DNA of 8,022 bases from the NCBI GenBank assembly GCA_944333375.1, contig CALVKX010000088.1:1-8022 (forward strand), read 5' to 3'. The position numbers were made by a program, and so were the translations under genes. The notes beneath the pieces are model-generated. The model searched no databases, was not told the origin of the DNA, and saw only the letters and a list, made by a program, of their open reading frames with translations. The stretch's first letter is position 1. Each line of letters opens with the position of its first letter. This document shows positions 1 to 8,021 of this stretch, in pieces. The DNA comes from an uncultured Eubacteriales bacterium. GTDB lineage: Bacteria > Bacillota_A > Clostridia > Christensenellales > Aristaeellaceae.

Positions 1-1
1 G

Positions 2-895
2 TACGATTCCTGGTGGGGCTTCTATACCCTGCCCGCCGTCAACAAGGACAACCCTTCCTACCGCGACTTTCTGCTCAACCCCGAAAGCGGCGTGATGACC
101 ACCTGGATTCGCCGCGGCGCGTGTGGCTGGCGCATGGACGTGGTGGACGAGCTACCCGTGGAGATGGTTCGTCAGATGCGAAAGGCCGTCAAGCAGGCCG
201 ACCCGGACGCCACGCTGCTGGGCGAGGTCTGGGAGGACGCCAGCAACAAGACCGCCTATGGCGTCAACCGTTCCTACTGCCTGGGCGATATGCTCGACAG
301 CGTGATGAATTATCCGCTTCGCCGCGCGGTGATCGACTTCTTCACCGGCGTCATCGACGCTTCGCAGCTTCGCCGCGTCATCCTCCACCAGCAGGAGGTC
401 TATCCCGCTCCCTTCTACTATTCGCTGATGAACCTGCTGGGCAGCCACGACCGCGTCCGCATCCTCAACGCCCTGTGCGGGCTGGACCGGGAGGGCGCGG
501 TGCAGATGGACCGGGCTGAGGCCGAGAAGGTGACGCTGGGCAAGCGCGAGCTCAAAACCGCCAAGAAGCGCTATCTGGAAGCCGTCAAGCTCCTCTGCGC
601 GCTTCCCGGCGCCCCCACCGTCTACTACGGCGACGAGATCGGCATGACCGGCATGGCCGACCCGTGGAACCGCGCGCCCATGAACTGGGACGAACAGGAC
701 GAAAAACTGCTGGAGGGCGTGCGCGCGCTTCTTCTCAAGCGCCGGAACACCCCGGCGCTACAGACCGGCTTGCTGGAGGTGGAGGTCCTGGACGGCGACA
801 CCCTCCGCGTCACGCGCTTCGCCAGGGATGGCGAGGACGTCTTTGGCAAGCCCCTGGAGGGAAAGCCCGTCTCCGTCAAAATCAGCCGCAAATAA
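2..895 (+). CDS. GH13 alpha-glucan hydrolase (neopullulanase/cyclomaltodextrinase-like), 5' truncated by window edge
   Basis: The reading frame is open from base 2, so the N-terminus and the first part of the barrel lie outside the window; 297 codons remain. The enzyme would hydrolyse alpha-1,4 (and perhaps alpha-1,6) links in maltodextrins or cyclodextrins. Visible GH13 landmarks, in order: WWGFYTLPAVN near the left edge, GWRMDVVDE with the nucleophile Asp at bases 137-139, LLGEVWEDAS with the acid/base Glu at 224-226, DSVMNYP, and NLLGSHDRVRIL with the third catalytic Asp at 449-451. YYGDEIGM follows near 624-647. All three catalytic acids are present, so the visible barrel looks intact. 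The C-terminal beta domain looks unusually short: the segment after RVTRFARDGED jumps to VFGKPLEGKPVSVKISRK and stops. No signal peptide can be judged. The family call is firm; the exact substrate is inference. Confidence 0.9.
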   Translation, partial: YDSWWGFYTLPAVNKDNPSYRDFLLNPESGVMTTWIRRGACGWRMDVVDELPVEMVRQMRKAVKQADPDATLLGEVWEDASNKTAYGVNRSYCLGDMLDSVMNYPLRRAVIDFFTGVIDASQLRRVILHQQEVYPAPFYYSLMNLLGSHDRVRILNALCGLDREGAVQMDRAEAEKVTLGKRELKTAKKRYLEAVKLLCALPGAPTVYYGDEIGMTGMADPWNRAPMNWDEQDEKLLEGVRALLLKRRNTPALQTGLLEVEVLDGDTLRVTRFARDGEDVFGKPLEGKPVSVKISRK

Positions 896-900
896 GGCGC

Positions 901-930
901 TGGAGCTCCAAACTGCGGCTTTCAGCCGCG
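901..930 (+). terminator. Inverted repeats after the GH13 gene, weak terminator candidate
   Basis: Six bases after the GH13 stop there is a perfect 10-base palindrome, TGGAGCTCCA (901-910). A hairpin GCGGCT-TTC-AGCCGC follows at 915-929. Neither is followed by a T-run, so intrinsic termination is doubtful. The next gene has its own promoter, so some 3'-end structure here is plausible but unproven. Confidence 0.3.
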
Positions 931-958
931 TACGCCGCTGCTTTCGGGCGATCGCGTA

Positions 959-988
959 TTGCGCCGTTTCCGGGGTTGATGCTATAAT
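959..988 (+). promoter_or_regulatory. Sigma-A type promoter for pgsA with extended -10
   Basis: A perfect -10 TATAAT lies at 983-988, preceded by TGC (980-982), which makes an extended -10. A -35-like TTGCGC (3 of 6 consensus positions) lies at 959-964 with an 18-base spacer. The start of pgsA is 32 bases downstream. The extended -10 compensates for the weak -35. This is the best housekeeping promoter in the left half of the window and separates pgsA transcription from the GH13 gene. Confidence 0.7.
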
Positions 989-1005
989 ACCCTTGAACAC
1001 AGCGC

Positions 1006-1012
1006 AAGGAGG
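1006..1012 (+). promoter_or_regulatory. Shine-Dalgarno site fixing the TTG start of pgsA
   Basis: AAGGAGG is a near-complete anti-16S match, 8 bases before TTG at 1021. No ATG in this frame precedes the conserved family N-terminus, so this site decides the start. Confidence 0.85.
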
Positions 1013-1020
1013 CAATCATC

Positions 1021-1614
1021 TTGACCGCCAAGGAGTTCATCCGCAAGAACCTGAATGTGCCCAATATACTGACCATGATCCGGCTTTTGCTGGTGCCGGT
1101 GTATGTGGCGCTGTTTATCGGCGGACAAAAGTATGCGGCGCTTGCAACGTTCCTGGTGGCCAGCCTCACCGACCTGCTGGACGGGCGCATCGCCCGCAAG
1201 TATAACCTCATCACCGACTTTGGCAAGCTGGTGGACCCCTTCGCCGACAAGGTGATGGTGCTGACCGTCCTGTTCAGCATGGCCATCGGCTCCCCGGCCA
1301 TCCCGGCCGTCGTTCCGTGGGCGGCCGTCATCATTTTGCTGGCCAAGGAGCTGGTGATGATCCTGGGCGGCGTGGCCATGTACCGGCACGGCATCGTGGT
1401 ATATTCCAGCATGATTGGCAAGGTGGCGCACTGCGTGTTCATCGCGGGGTTGGTCGCCAGCTATTTCCACGACTGGTTCACGCGGGTGTGCGCGGGCTGG
1501 CCGCTCACGCCGGACTTGCTGCTTCTGTGGGCGGGCGTGTGTATCACGCTGTGCGCGCTGGTGTTCTATGTGACCGACGCGCTGAAGAAGGCAAAGGAAA
1601 AGGGGATCATTTGA
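1021..1614 (+). CDS. pgsA: CDP-diacylglycerol--glycerol-3-phosphate 3-phosphatidyltransferase
   Basis: This integral membrane enzyme joins CDP-diacylglycerol and sn-glycerol-3-phosphate to make phosphatidylglycerophosphate, the committed step to phosphatidylglycerol and cardiolipin. The protein has 197 residues, normal for PgsA. The CDP-alcohol phosphatidyltransferase signature D-x2-D-G-x2-A-R-x8-G-x3-D-x3-D is complete: D51, D54, G55, A58, R59, G68, D72 and D76, in the stretch DLLDGRIARK to VDPFADK. The N-terminal NVPNILTMIRLLLVP is typical of the PgsA branch rather than cardiolipin or phosphatidylserine synthases. Several hydrophobic segments follow (about residues 17-35, 77-97, 103-120, 133-150 and 163-185). 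The tail KKAKEKG is basic and probably cytoplasmic. The TTG start is chosen for its strong ribosome site. The gene appears monocistronic: it has its own promoter, and the next gene downstream is convergent. Confidence 0.94.
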   Translation: MTAKEFIRKNLNVPNILTMIRLLLVPVYVALFIGGQKYAALATFLVASLTDLLDGRIARKYNLITDFGKLVDPFADKVMVLTVLFSMAIGSPAIPAVVPWAAVIILLAKELVMILGGVAMYRHGIVVYSSMIGKVAHCVFIAGLVASYFHDWFTRVCAGWPLTPDLLLLWAGVCITLCALVFYVTDALKKAKEKGII

Positions 1615-1633
1615 AAAACCTCGGTGGATTTTT

Positions 1634-1685
1634 GGGGGGACGGGCATACGCCCGTCCCCTCAGACTGTCAAAAAACCCTTCAGGG
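1634..1685 (+). terminator. 3'-end composite element, copy A (behind pgsA)
   Basis: Twenty bases after the pgsA stop a perfect 10-bp hairpin forms: GGGGACGGGC (1636-1645), loop ATAC, GCCCGTCCCC (1650-1659), extendable by a G-T and a G-C pair. The linker TCAGACTGTC and six A follow (1660-1675), then a small hairpin CCC-TTCA-GGG (1676-1685). The same order occurs behind lonB and behind the CAP gene. On the + strand there is no T-run after the strong hairpin. On the - strand the small hairpin is followed by TTTTTT, so the element could also stop transcription entering from lonB. Structure is seen directly; the terminator role is inferred. Confidence 0.6.
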
Positions 1686-1984
1686 AGGTTCGGAGGGCCA
1701 CAGACCCGCAACCTCAATCGTCGCGGCGGGCGCTGGCCGCGCCCACCGCTCGTTTCGGTTGACTCCTTCGGGTCGCTTTGCGCTTCGCGCAAGTGCCCAC
1801 AGGGCACACGCTTCCCTCCGTCCCCTCCGAATGAAATCCGAATCCAGCGACATGTGCGGTGGATTCGGAAGCCTTGCAAAGCAAGGTTTCCTTACGCCGT
1901 TTCCCGCCCGGGAGCCCCGCAGGGGCGAGAGGGAAACGGCGCATACTTGTCGGAAAAGATCGCCGCAGGCGAGCTTTTTCGACA
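1685..1984. repeat. Gene-free hairpin array between pgsA and lonB
   Basis: No supportable gene lies between the pgsA stop (1614) and the lonB stop (2026). The stretch is packed with inverted repeats: GAGGTT/AACCTC (1685-1690/1710-1715); GGGCGC/GCGCCC (1728-1733/1739-1744); TTGCGC-TTC-GCGCAA (1778-1792); GTGCCC-ACA-GGGCAC (1793-1807); TCCGAATCCA/TGGATTCGGA (1837-1846/1860-1869); an 11-bp stem with AAA loop (1867-1891, one G-T pair); CGCCGTTTCCC/GGGAAACGGCG (1895-1905/1931-1941) enclosing GCCCC-GCA-GGGGC (1914-1926); and a 17-position stem at 1948-1984 with one mismatch, one wobble and loop GCA. Many loops are only three bases. Open frames exist on both strands here, but none has a ribosome site or a recognisable protein, as expected for GC-rich palindromic DNA. 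Confidence 0.65.
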
Positions 1985-2020
1985 CGCTGGCGCGGACGGC
2001 CCTGCAAAGGGCCGTCCGCG
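1960..2020 (-). terminator. 3'-end composite element, copy B (behind lonB)
   Basis: Read on the minus strand, five bases after the lonB stop, a perfect 13-bp hairpin forms (arms 2020-2008 and 2003-1991, four-base loop). The linker CCAGCGTGTCG-AAAAA follows (1990-1975), then a short hairpin CGCC-TGC-GGCG (within 1971-1961). Order and linker match copies A and C, while the stem sequences differ. No T-run follows the strong hairpin on the lonB strand. On the plus strand the small hairpin is followed by CTTTTT, giving a terminator-like layout for readthrough from the pgsA side. The small hairpin is also the tip of the longer 1948-1984 stem. Confidence 0.6.
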
Positions 2021-2025
2021 TCATT

Positions 2026-3714
2026 TCAGCCGTTGCCGGCGGCGGTCTGTTCCTCGGCGGCCAGCACGGGCGCGGGGGCGGCGGGGATGCCGGCCGCGGC
2101 CGCGGGCGCCTGCGCGCAGGCGGGGAGCAGCATGCGCTCCAGCGCCTCCTCCAGCGTGGCGATGGGGCAGACCTCGATGGTGGTATGCTCGAAGCGCTCC
2201 ATGCGGTTGTCCTGCGGGATGAGCACCGTGCTCAGGCCCGCGCGCTCGGCCGCTTCCACCTTGCCGGGCACCCCGCCCACGGGCTTGACCAGCCCGCGGA
2301 CGGAAACCTCGCCCGTCACGGCGACATGGCCGTCCACCGGCCGGCCGGTAAGGGCGCTGGCCGCCACAACCGCCATGGCCACGCCCGCGGAGGGCCCGTC
2401 CACGGGCGTGCCGCCGGGGAAGTTGATATGCAGGTCATAGTCATGGGTATGATACCCCATGCCGTTGAGCAGGGTGATGACATTTTCCAGCGAGCTTCTC
2501 GCGGTGGATTTGCGGCGGATGCGTCGGCCTTCCGCGCCCAGCTCCTCCTCCTCCACGATGCCCGTGATGGTCAGCCGGCCGCAGCCCGGCTGCGCCACGG
2601 CTTCGATCTCCATGGTCGCGCCCTGGTGGCTGCCCACGATGGCCAGCCCATGGACCACGCCCACGCGGTTGCGCGTGTCGGCGTGCTGGTCGGGCCGTGC
2701 GGCGTAGTGGCCGGAATAGACGACCCATTCCACGTCCTCGGTATGGATGTCCGTGCGCTCCTCCATCTGCGCAAGCCCCGCGCACATCTGCACGATGTTG
2801 ACCGCGTCGCGCCCACAGGCGGCAAAGCGTCCGACCATGCGCGCATCCTCGCGCGTCATGGAAAATCCGGCGCGCTCGGCGCTGTGGAAGGCGATGTCGG
2901 CGATTTCCTCCGGCTCCAGCGCGCGGAAGAAAACCTCCATGCAACGGCTGCGCAGCGCGGGGGAGATCTCCTGCGGGCTGCGGGTGGTCGCGCCCACCAG
3001 GCGGAAGTCCGCGGGAAGGCCGTTTTTGAAGATGTCGTGGATGTAGCGCGGAACGCCCGTGTCGTCGGGGTTGTAGTAGGCCGACTCCAGCATCACCTTG
3101 CGGTCCTCCAGCACCTTGAGCAGCTTGTTCATCTGGATGGGGTGCAATTCGCCGATCTCGTCCAGAAACAATACCCCGCCGTGCGCCCTGCTCACCGCGC
3201 CGGGCTTGGGCTGGGGAATTCCCTGCACGCCCAGCGGGCCCGCCCCCTGATAGATGGGGTCGTGCACGCTGCCGATGAGCGGGTCGGCGATGGCGCGCTC
3301 GTCAAAGCGCACGCAGGTGGCGTCCATCTCGATAAAGGGCGCGTTGGGCAGAAACGGCGTGCCCTTGCTCTTTTTGGCCGCCTCCAGCACCAGCCGGGCG
3401 GCGCAGGTCTTGCCGATGCCCGGAGGCCCGTAGATCAGCACATGCTGCGGGTTTTTTCCGCAAAGAATGGCCTTGAGGGATTTGATGCCGTCCTCCTGGC
3501 CCACGATGTCGGAGAACTTCGCGGGGCGCACGCGCTCGGCAAGCGGCTCGCTGAGCTTGAGCGCGCGCATCTTTTGCAGGCGCTCGTATTCCCGGCCGCT
3601 CTCACGGCGGTGCGACGGCTGCGCTCTGCGCTGCTGGCGAAGCTGGGTGTAGAAATAGACGCCCACCACAATGGTGACCAATAGCTGAATGGCAAACAAA
3701 ACGGCGCTGACCAA
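2026..3714 (-). CDS. lonB: ATP-dependent protease LonB, membrane-anchored (sporulation-type Lon)
   Basis: LonB is an AAA+ serine protease with a Ser-Lys dyad, held at the membrane by one N-terminal segment; in Bacillus subtilis it is a forespore protein. From the TTG start at 3714 the product has 562 residues, close to the usual size. Order: membrane segment (about 2-21), basic linker, the LSEPLAERVRP block, Walker A GPPGIGKT (96-103), the LonB-typical FDERAIADPLIGSVHDPIYQGAG, Walker B LFLDE (182-186), and the protease domain with DGPSAG (Ser442) and KPVGGVPGK (Lys485). The Ser-Lys gap of 43 matches that in LonA. It lacks the large LonA N domain. An Ala/Pro-rich tail of about 30 residues ends the protein. 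The start is chosen because GGAGG lies 9 bases before this TTG and the membrane segment follows at once; an upstream in-frame ATG at 3792 (588 residues) has no clear ribosome site. The gene is divergent from lonA. I found no convincing sigma-F or sigma-G promoter. Confidence 0.93.
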   Translation of the reverse strand: MVSAVLFAIQLLVTIVVGVYFYTQLRQQRRAQPSHRRESGREYERLQKMRALKLSEPLAERVRPAKFSDIVGQEDGIKSLKAILCGKNPQHVLIYGPPGIGKTCAARLVLEAAKKSKGTPFLPNAPFIEMDATCVRFDERAIADPLIGSVHDPIYQGAGPLGVQGIPQPKPGAVSRAHGGVLFLDEIGELHPIQMNKLLKVLEDRKVMLESAYYNPDDTGVPRYIHDIFKNGLPADFRLVGATTRSPQEISPALRSRCMEVFFRALEPEEIADIAFHSAERAGFSMTREDARMVGRFAACGRDAVNIVQMCAGLAQMEERTDIHTEDVEWVVYSGHYAARPDQHADTRNRVGVVHGLAIVGSHQGATMEIEAVAQPGCGRLTITGIVEEEELGAEGRRIRRKSTARSSLENVITLLNGMGYHTHDYDLHINFPGGTPVDGPSAGVAMAVVAASALTGRPVDGHVAVTGEVSVRGLVKPVGGVPGKVEAAERAGLSTVLIPQDNRMERFEHTTIEVCPIATLEEALERMLLPACAQAPAAAAGIPAAPAPVLAAEEQTAAGNG

Positions 3715-3723
3715 CGCAAGAAA

Positions 3724-3729
3724 CCTCCA
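3724..3729 (-). promoter_or_regulatory. Shine-Dalgarno site supporting the TTG start of lonB
   Basis: On the minus strand TGGAGG lies 9 bases before TTG at 3714-3712. The region before the competing ATG at 3792 reads CAACCCCCATAC, with no purine-rich site. This favours the shorter protein. Confidence 0.65.
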
Positions 3730-3844
3730 TTCACGGGATGCTTCCGCCTCCCCATGTTCCCCGCTAGCTTGTGAGGAACGCCGCGGTTCCATGTATGGGG
3801 GTTGCTGGCAGCGGCGTAGGTTTGTGACAATCCCGCCCTATGGC

Positions 3845-3873
3845 TTGCATTTGGCCGGAAATGCCGCTATAAT
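3845..3873 (+). promoter_or_regulatory. Sigma-A type promoter for lonA-engB
   Basis: TTGCAT (3845-3850; 3 of 6 -35 positions) and a perfect TATAAT (3868-3873) are separated by 17 bases. The lonA ATG is 64 bases downstream. I see neither a CIRCE inverted repeat (HrcA) nor a CtsR-type direct heptad repeat around it, so classical Gram-positive heat-shock control is not visible here. Confidence 0.7.
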
Positions 3874-3903
3874 CGTTCTGCGCCGCTTCTGAGCGCGCAA
3901 TCA

Positions 3904-3923
3904 CGCCCGCCTTTTTGCGGGCG
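3904..3923 (+). promoter_or_regulatory. Hairpin in the lonA leader, directly before its ribosome site
   Basis: CGCCCGC and GCGGGCG form a perfect 7-bp GC stem with loop CTTTTT. It ends 3 bases before CGGAGG (3926-3931), which is 6 bases before the lonA ATG. A stem this close to the Shine-Dalgarno could affect ribosome access or protect the 5' end. It does not pair with the Shine-Dalgarno itself, so it is not a simple RNA thermometer. Confidence 0.45.
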
Positions 3924-3937
3924 ATCGGAGGATTTCT

Positions 3938-6346
<2,409 letters not shown>

Positions 6347-6347
6347 T

Positions 6348-6944
6348 ATGGAAATCAAAACAGCGTCGTTTGTGACCAGCCTTGCCCGTTACCACCAGCA
6401 GCCCCCCGTCACCCTCCCGCAGCTTGCGGTGGTGGGCAAGAGCAACGTGGGCAAGAGCTCGCTCATCAATGCGCTGTGCGGCCGCAAAAAGCTGTGCAAA
6501 ACCAGCTCGACCCCCGGAAAGACGCGGCTGATTAACATCTTTCTCATCAACGGGGCCTTCCATCTGGTGGACCTGCCCGGCTACGGCTTTGCGCGGGTGA
6601 ATCAGGCGGAAAAGCAGCGCTGGGGCGAGATGATGGACGGCTATTTTCAGGAAAGCACGCTGCTTCGGCACGTCCTGCTGCTGGCGGACATCCGGCACGA
6701 GCCTACGCAGGATGATGTGGCCATGGCGCAGTATTTCCGTCAGATGGAGATTCCCTTCACCGTCGTGGCGACCAAGGCCGATAAGATCAGCCGCGGCGCG
6801 CGCATGAAGCACGTCGCGCCCATCTGCCGCGCGCTGCTGGTACAGCCCTGGGAGGTTATCGTCTTTTCCAGCGAGGACCTGACCGGCCGCGAGGCGCTTT
6901 TGGAGCGCATCGGCGCGCTGATGGAGGAAAAGGCCGCCGAATGA
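6348..6944 (+). CDS. engB: Ribosome biogenesis GTP-binding protein EngB/YsxC/YihA
   Basis: EngB is a small essential TRAFAC-class GTPase needed for late assembly of the 50S ribosomal subunit. The product has 198 residues, as is normal. Its G motifs are all visible: G1 GKSNVGKSS (30-38), G2 region SSTPGKT (53-59), G3 DLPGYG (75-80), G4 TKAD (142-145) and G5 FSSED (173-177). The sequence PGYGFARVNQ with EKQRWGEMM downstream is typical of EngB and separates it from Era, Der or Obg. It follows lonA by one base and shares its transcript, the same lonA-ysxC order as in Bacillus. Its TGA overlaps an ATG at 6941 (ATGA), but the better start for the next frame is at 7022. Confidence 0.96.
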   Translation: MEIKTASFVTSLARYHQQPPVTLPQLAVVGKSNVGKSSLINALCGRKKLCKTSSTPGKTRLINIFLINGAFHLVDLPGYGFARVNQAEKQRWGEMMDGYFQESTLLRHVLLLADIRHEPTQDDVAMAQYFRQMEIPFTVVATKADKISRGARMKHVAPICRALLVQPWEVIVFSSEDLTGREALLERIGALMEEKAAE

Positions 6945-7021
6945 GCCCCGCGCGGCGCACCCGTCTTTCGCCTGCGGCATACCATGCAATAGCCAACCCA
7001 TGGCAGTTGGAAAGGAGTGGT

Positions 7022-7357
7022 ATGATGCAGAGCTACCCATGGATGCATCCGGCGCTGCAAGTCAGCGAGGCGGTGCTGCTGCCGGCATTGCCAAGGCGCA
7101 GCGGCGTGACCGGCCCGCGTTTTACGCAACGGTTTGCCAACCTGTCGACCGAACCCTTCAGACCCGTTCCGGCGGAGGGAATCGCCGAGCAGCCGGCGGC
7201 GCTGAGTACGTACGTGCGGCCCCGGGGAAGCATGGCGGGCCGGGGCGTCCTCAGGGCGGCGGGCGTGAGCATGAATCCCTGGAACCAGTGGGCCCGTCCC
7301 GCGTATGCCGGACCCGGACGAAGCCTTCCGCTCTCCCGTCGCTGCCGCATACGCTGA
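7022..7357 (+). CDS. Possible small protein of unknown function
   Basis: I do not recognise this frame. AAAGGAG (7011-7017) lies 4 bases before ATG 7022 and 7 before the next in-frame ATG at 7025, so the product is 111 or 110 residues; the same frame is open back to an ATG at 6941 overlapping the engB stop (138 residues). Third codon positions are mostly G or C, as in the neighbouring genes. The protein is rich in Pro, Arg, Ala and Gly, strongly basic toward the end, with a motif NPWNQWARPAYAGPG and no Cys until the last few residues. There is no membrane segment, signal peptide or known domain that I can see. It would be the last gene of the lonA-engB transcript. Overlapping open frames on both strands show that chance is a real alternative. 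Confidence 0.42.
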   Translation: MMQSYPWMHPALQVSEAVLLPALPRRSGVTGPRFTQRFANLSTEPFRPVPAEGIAEQPAALSTYVRPRGSMAGRGVLRAAGVSMNPWNQWARPAYAGPGRSLPLSRRCRIR

Positions 7358-7378
7358 AGGGCGGCTTCAGCTTGAAGG

Positions 7379-7441
7379 CCGCCGCGGGCGGACTTTTTCG
7401 ACAACCTGAGCCGCTGTCCCGCAAACGGGACAGCGGCTTTT
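7379..7441 (+). terminator. 3'-end composite element, copy C: bidirectional terminator between the lonA operon and the CAP gene
   Basis: On the + strand a short hairpin CCGCC-GCG-GGCGG (7379-7391) is followed by ACTTTTTCGACAACCTG. Then comes a perfect 13-bp hairpin (7409-7421/7426-7438, loop CAAA) followed by TTTT (7438-7441). This is a good intrinsic terminator for the + operon. Read on the - strand, four bases after the CAP stop, the order is strong hairpin, CAGGTTGTCG-AAAAA, short hairpin: the same architecture as copies A and B. Confidence 0.75.
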
Positions 7442-7442
7442 G

Positions 7443-8021
7443 TCATCGGACAAATAACTGGGTTACGTAGACAAAACCCTGGCTGTCCTCCCATACGCCG
7501 ATGCCCACTTTCGTCCATTGGGACCCGAGGATGTTCTGCCTGTGCCCGGAACTGCTCATAAAGGCGGCCTGGGCCTTTTCCACCGTGGCATGGTGGGCGA
7601 TGTTCTCACCCACGGAGGTGAAGGCATATCCGTAGGATGACAGCATCTGCGCCGCGCTTCCATAGGTGGGGGAGGTGTGGGAGAAGTAGTTGTTGAGAAA
7701 CATGTCGCGGCTTTTGAGCCTCGCAAGGTCGCACAGCGCGGGGTCCAGATCAAGCGCGGCCCGGCCGTTGGCGGCGCGGTCCTCATTGAGCAAAAGAAAT
7801 GCATTTTCCTCTTGCGCCGTTATGGAACCCGTAGTATAATCTTCGTCTGTAAAGGGAGGAACTTCCGTTGGCGACGGCATCGCAGTCGGTTCCGGCGTGG
7901 GCGTCGCGGTTGGCGTGGGCGTCAGGGTCGGTTCCGGCGTGGGCGTCGCGGTAGGCGCAGGCGGCGCCGTCGGTGGAGGAGTGGTTACGGCGGAGCGGGC
8001 GCGTGGCGCGGTAGGGCACAC
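7443..8021 (-). CDS. CAP/SCP-domain extracellular protein (YkwD-like), 5' end outside window
   Basis: The frame stays open to the window edge. A GTG at 8021 could be read as a start but has no visible ribosome site, so the true N-terminus, probably with an export signal, lies further out. The visible 192 residues have two parts. The first is a low-complexity Pro/Thr linker with the repeated peptide PTATPTPEPT (about residues 15-55). The second is a CAP domain (about 68-192), with LNEDRAANGRAALDLDPALCDLARLKSRDM, FSHTSP (conserved His), GENIAHH, SSSGHRQNIL (second conserved His) and VGIGVWED followed by the final strand FVYVTQLFV. Bacterial CAP proteins of this kind are usually secreted or cell-wall bound; in some Bacillus and Clostridium members they occur in spores. 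Substrate and activity are unknown. The stop is only four bases from the strong terminator hairpin. Confidence 0.87.
   Translation of the reverse strand: MCPTAPRARSAVTTPPPTAPPAPTATPTPEPTLTPTPTATPTPEPTAMPSPTEVPPFTDEDYTTGSITAQEENAFLLLNEDRAANGRAALDLDPALCDLARLKSRDMFLNNYFSHTSPTYGSAAQMLSSYGYAFTSVGENIAHHATVEKAQAAFMSSSGHRQNILGSQWTKVGIGVWEDSQGFVYVTQLFVR
7885..7952 (-). repeat. Direct repeat encoding the Pro/Thr linker of the CAP protein
   Basis: A 26-base sequence occurs identically at 7885-7910 and 7927-7952, 42 bases (14 codons) apart, inside the linker. It encodes TATPTPEPT in each unit. In-frame tandem units of this kind can expand or shrink by slippage without breaking the frame. Confidence 0.8.

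Noticed and set aside
1607..1879. A 90-codon minus-strand frame in the pgsA-lonB gap
   Set aside because: It consists of arginine- and proline-rich translation of inverted repeats, has no ribosome site and overlaps the pgsA end.
1685..1984. CRISPR array reading of the repeated hairpins
   Set aside because: Repeat units differ in sequence and length, there are no regular spacers and no cas genes are nearby.
1624..3684. A 686-codon plus-strand frame across the gap and antisense to lonB
   Set aside because: It runs through the hairpin array and opposite LonB, has no ribosome site and shows the same antisense composition bias.
3715..3840. Sigma-F or sigma-G promoter upstream of lonB (for example CATACAT near 3789-3795 on the minus strand)
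   Set aside because: Matches to one box exist but no partner box lies at the proper distance, so the claim cannot be supported.
7000..7470. A 156-codon plus-strand frame
   Set aside because: It reads through the strong terminator and into the CAP gene. The frame starting at 7022 has the better ribosome site and stops before the terminator.
7033..7518. A 161-codon minus-strand frame between engB and the CAP gene
   Set aside because: It overlaps the end of the CAP coding region and reads through the terminator hairpin, with no ribosome site or recognisable motif.
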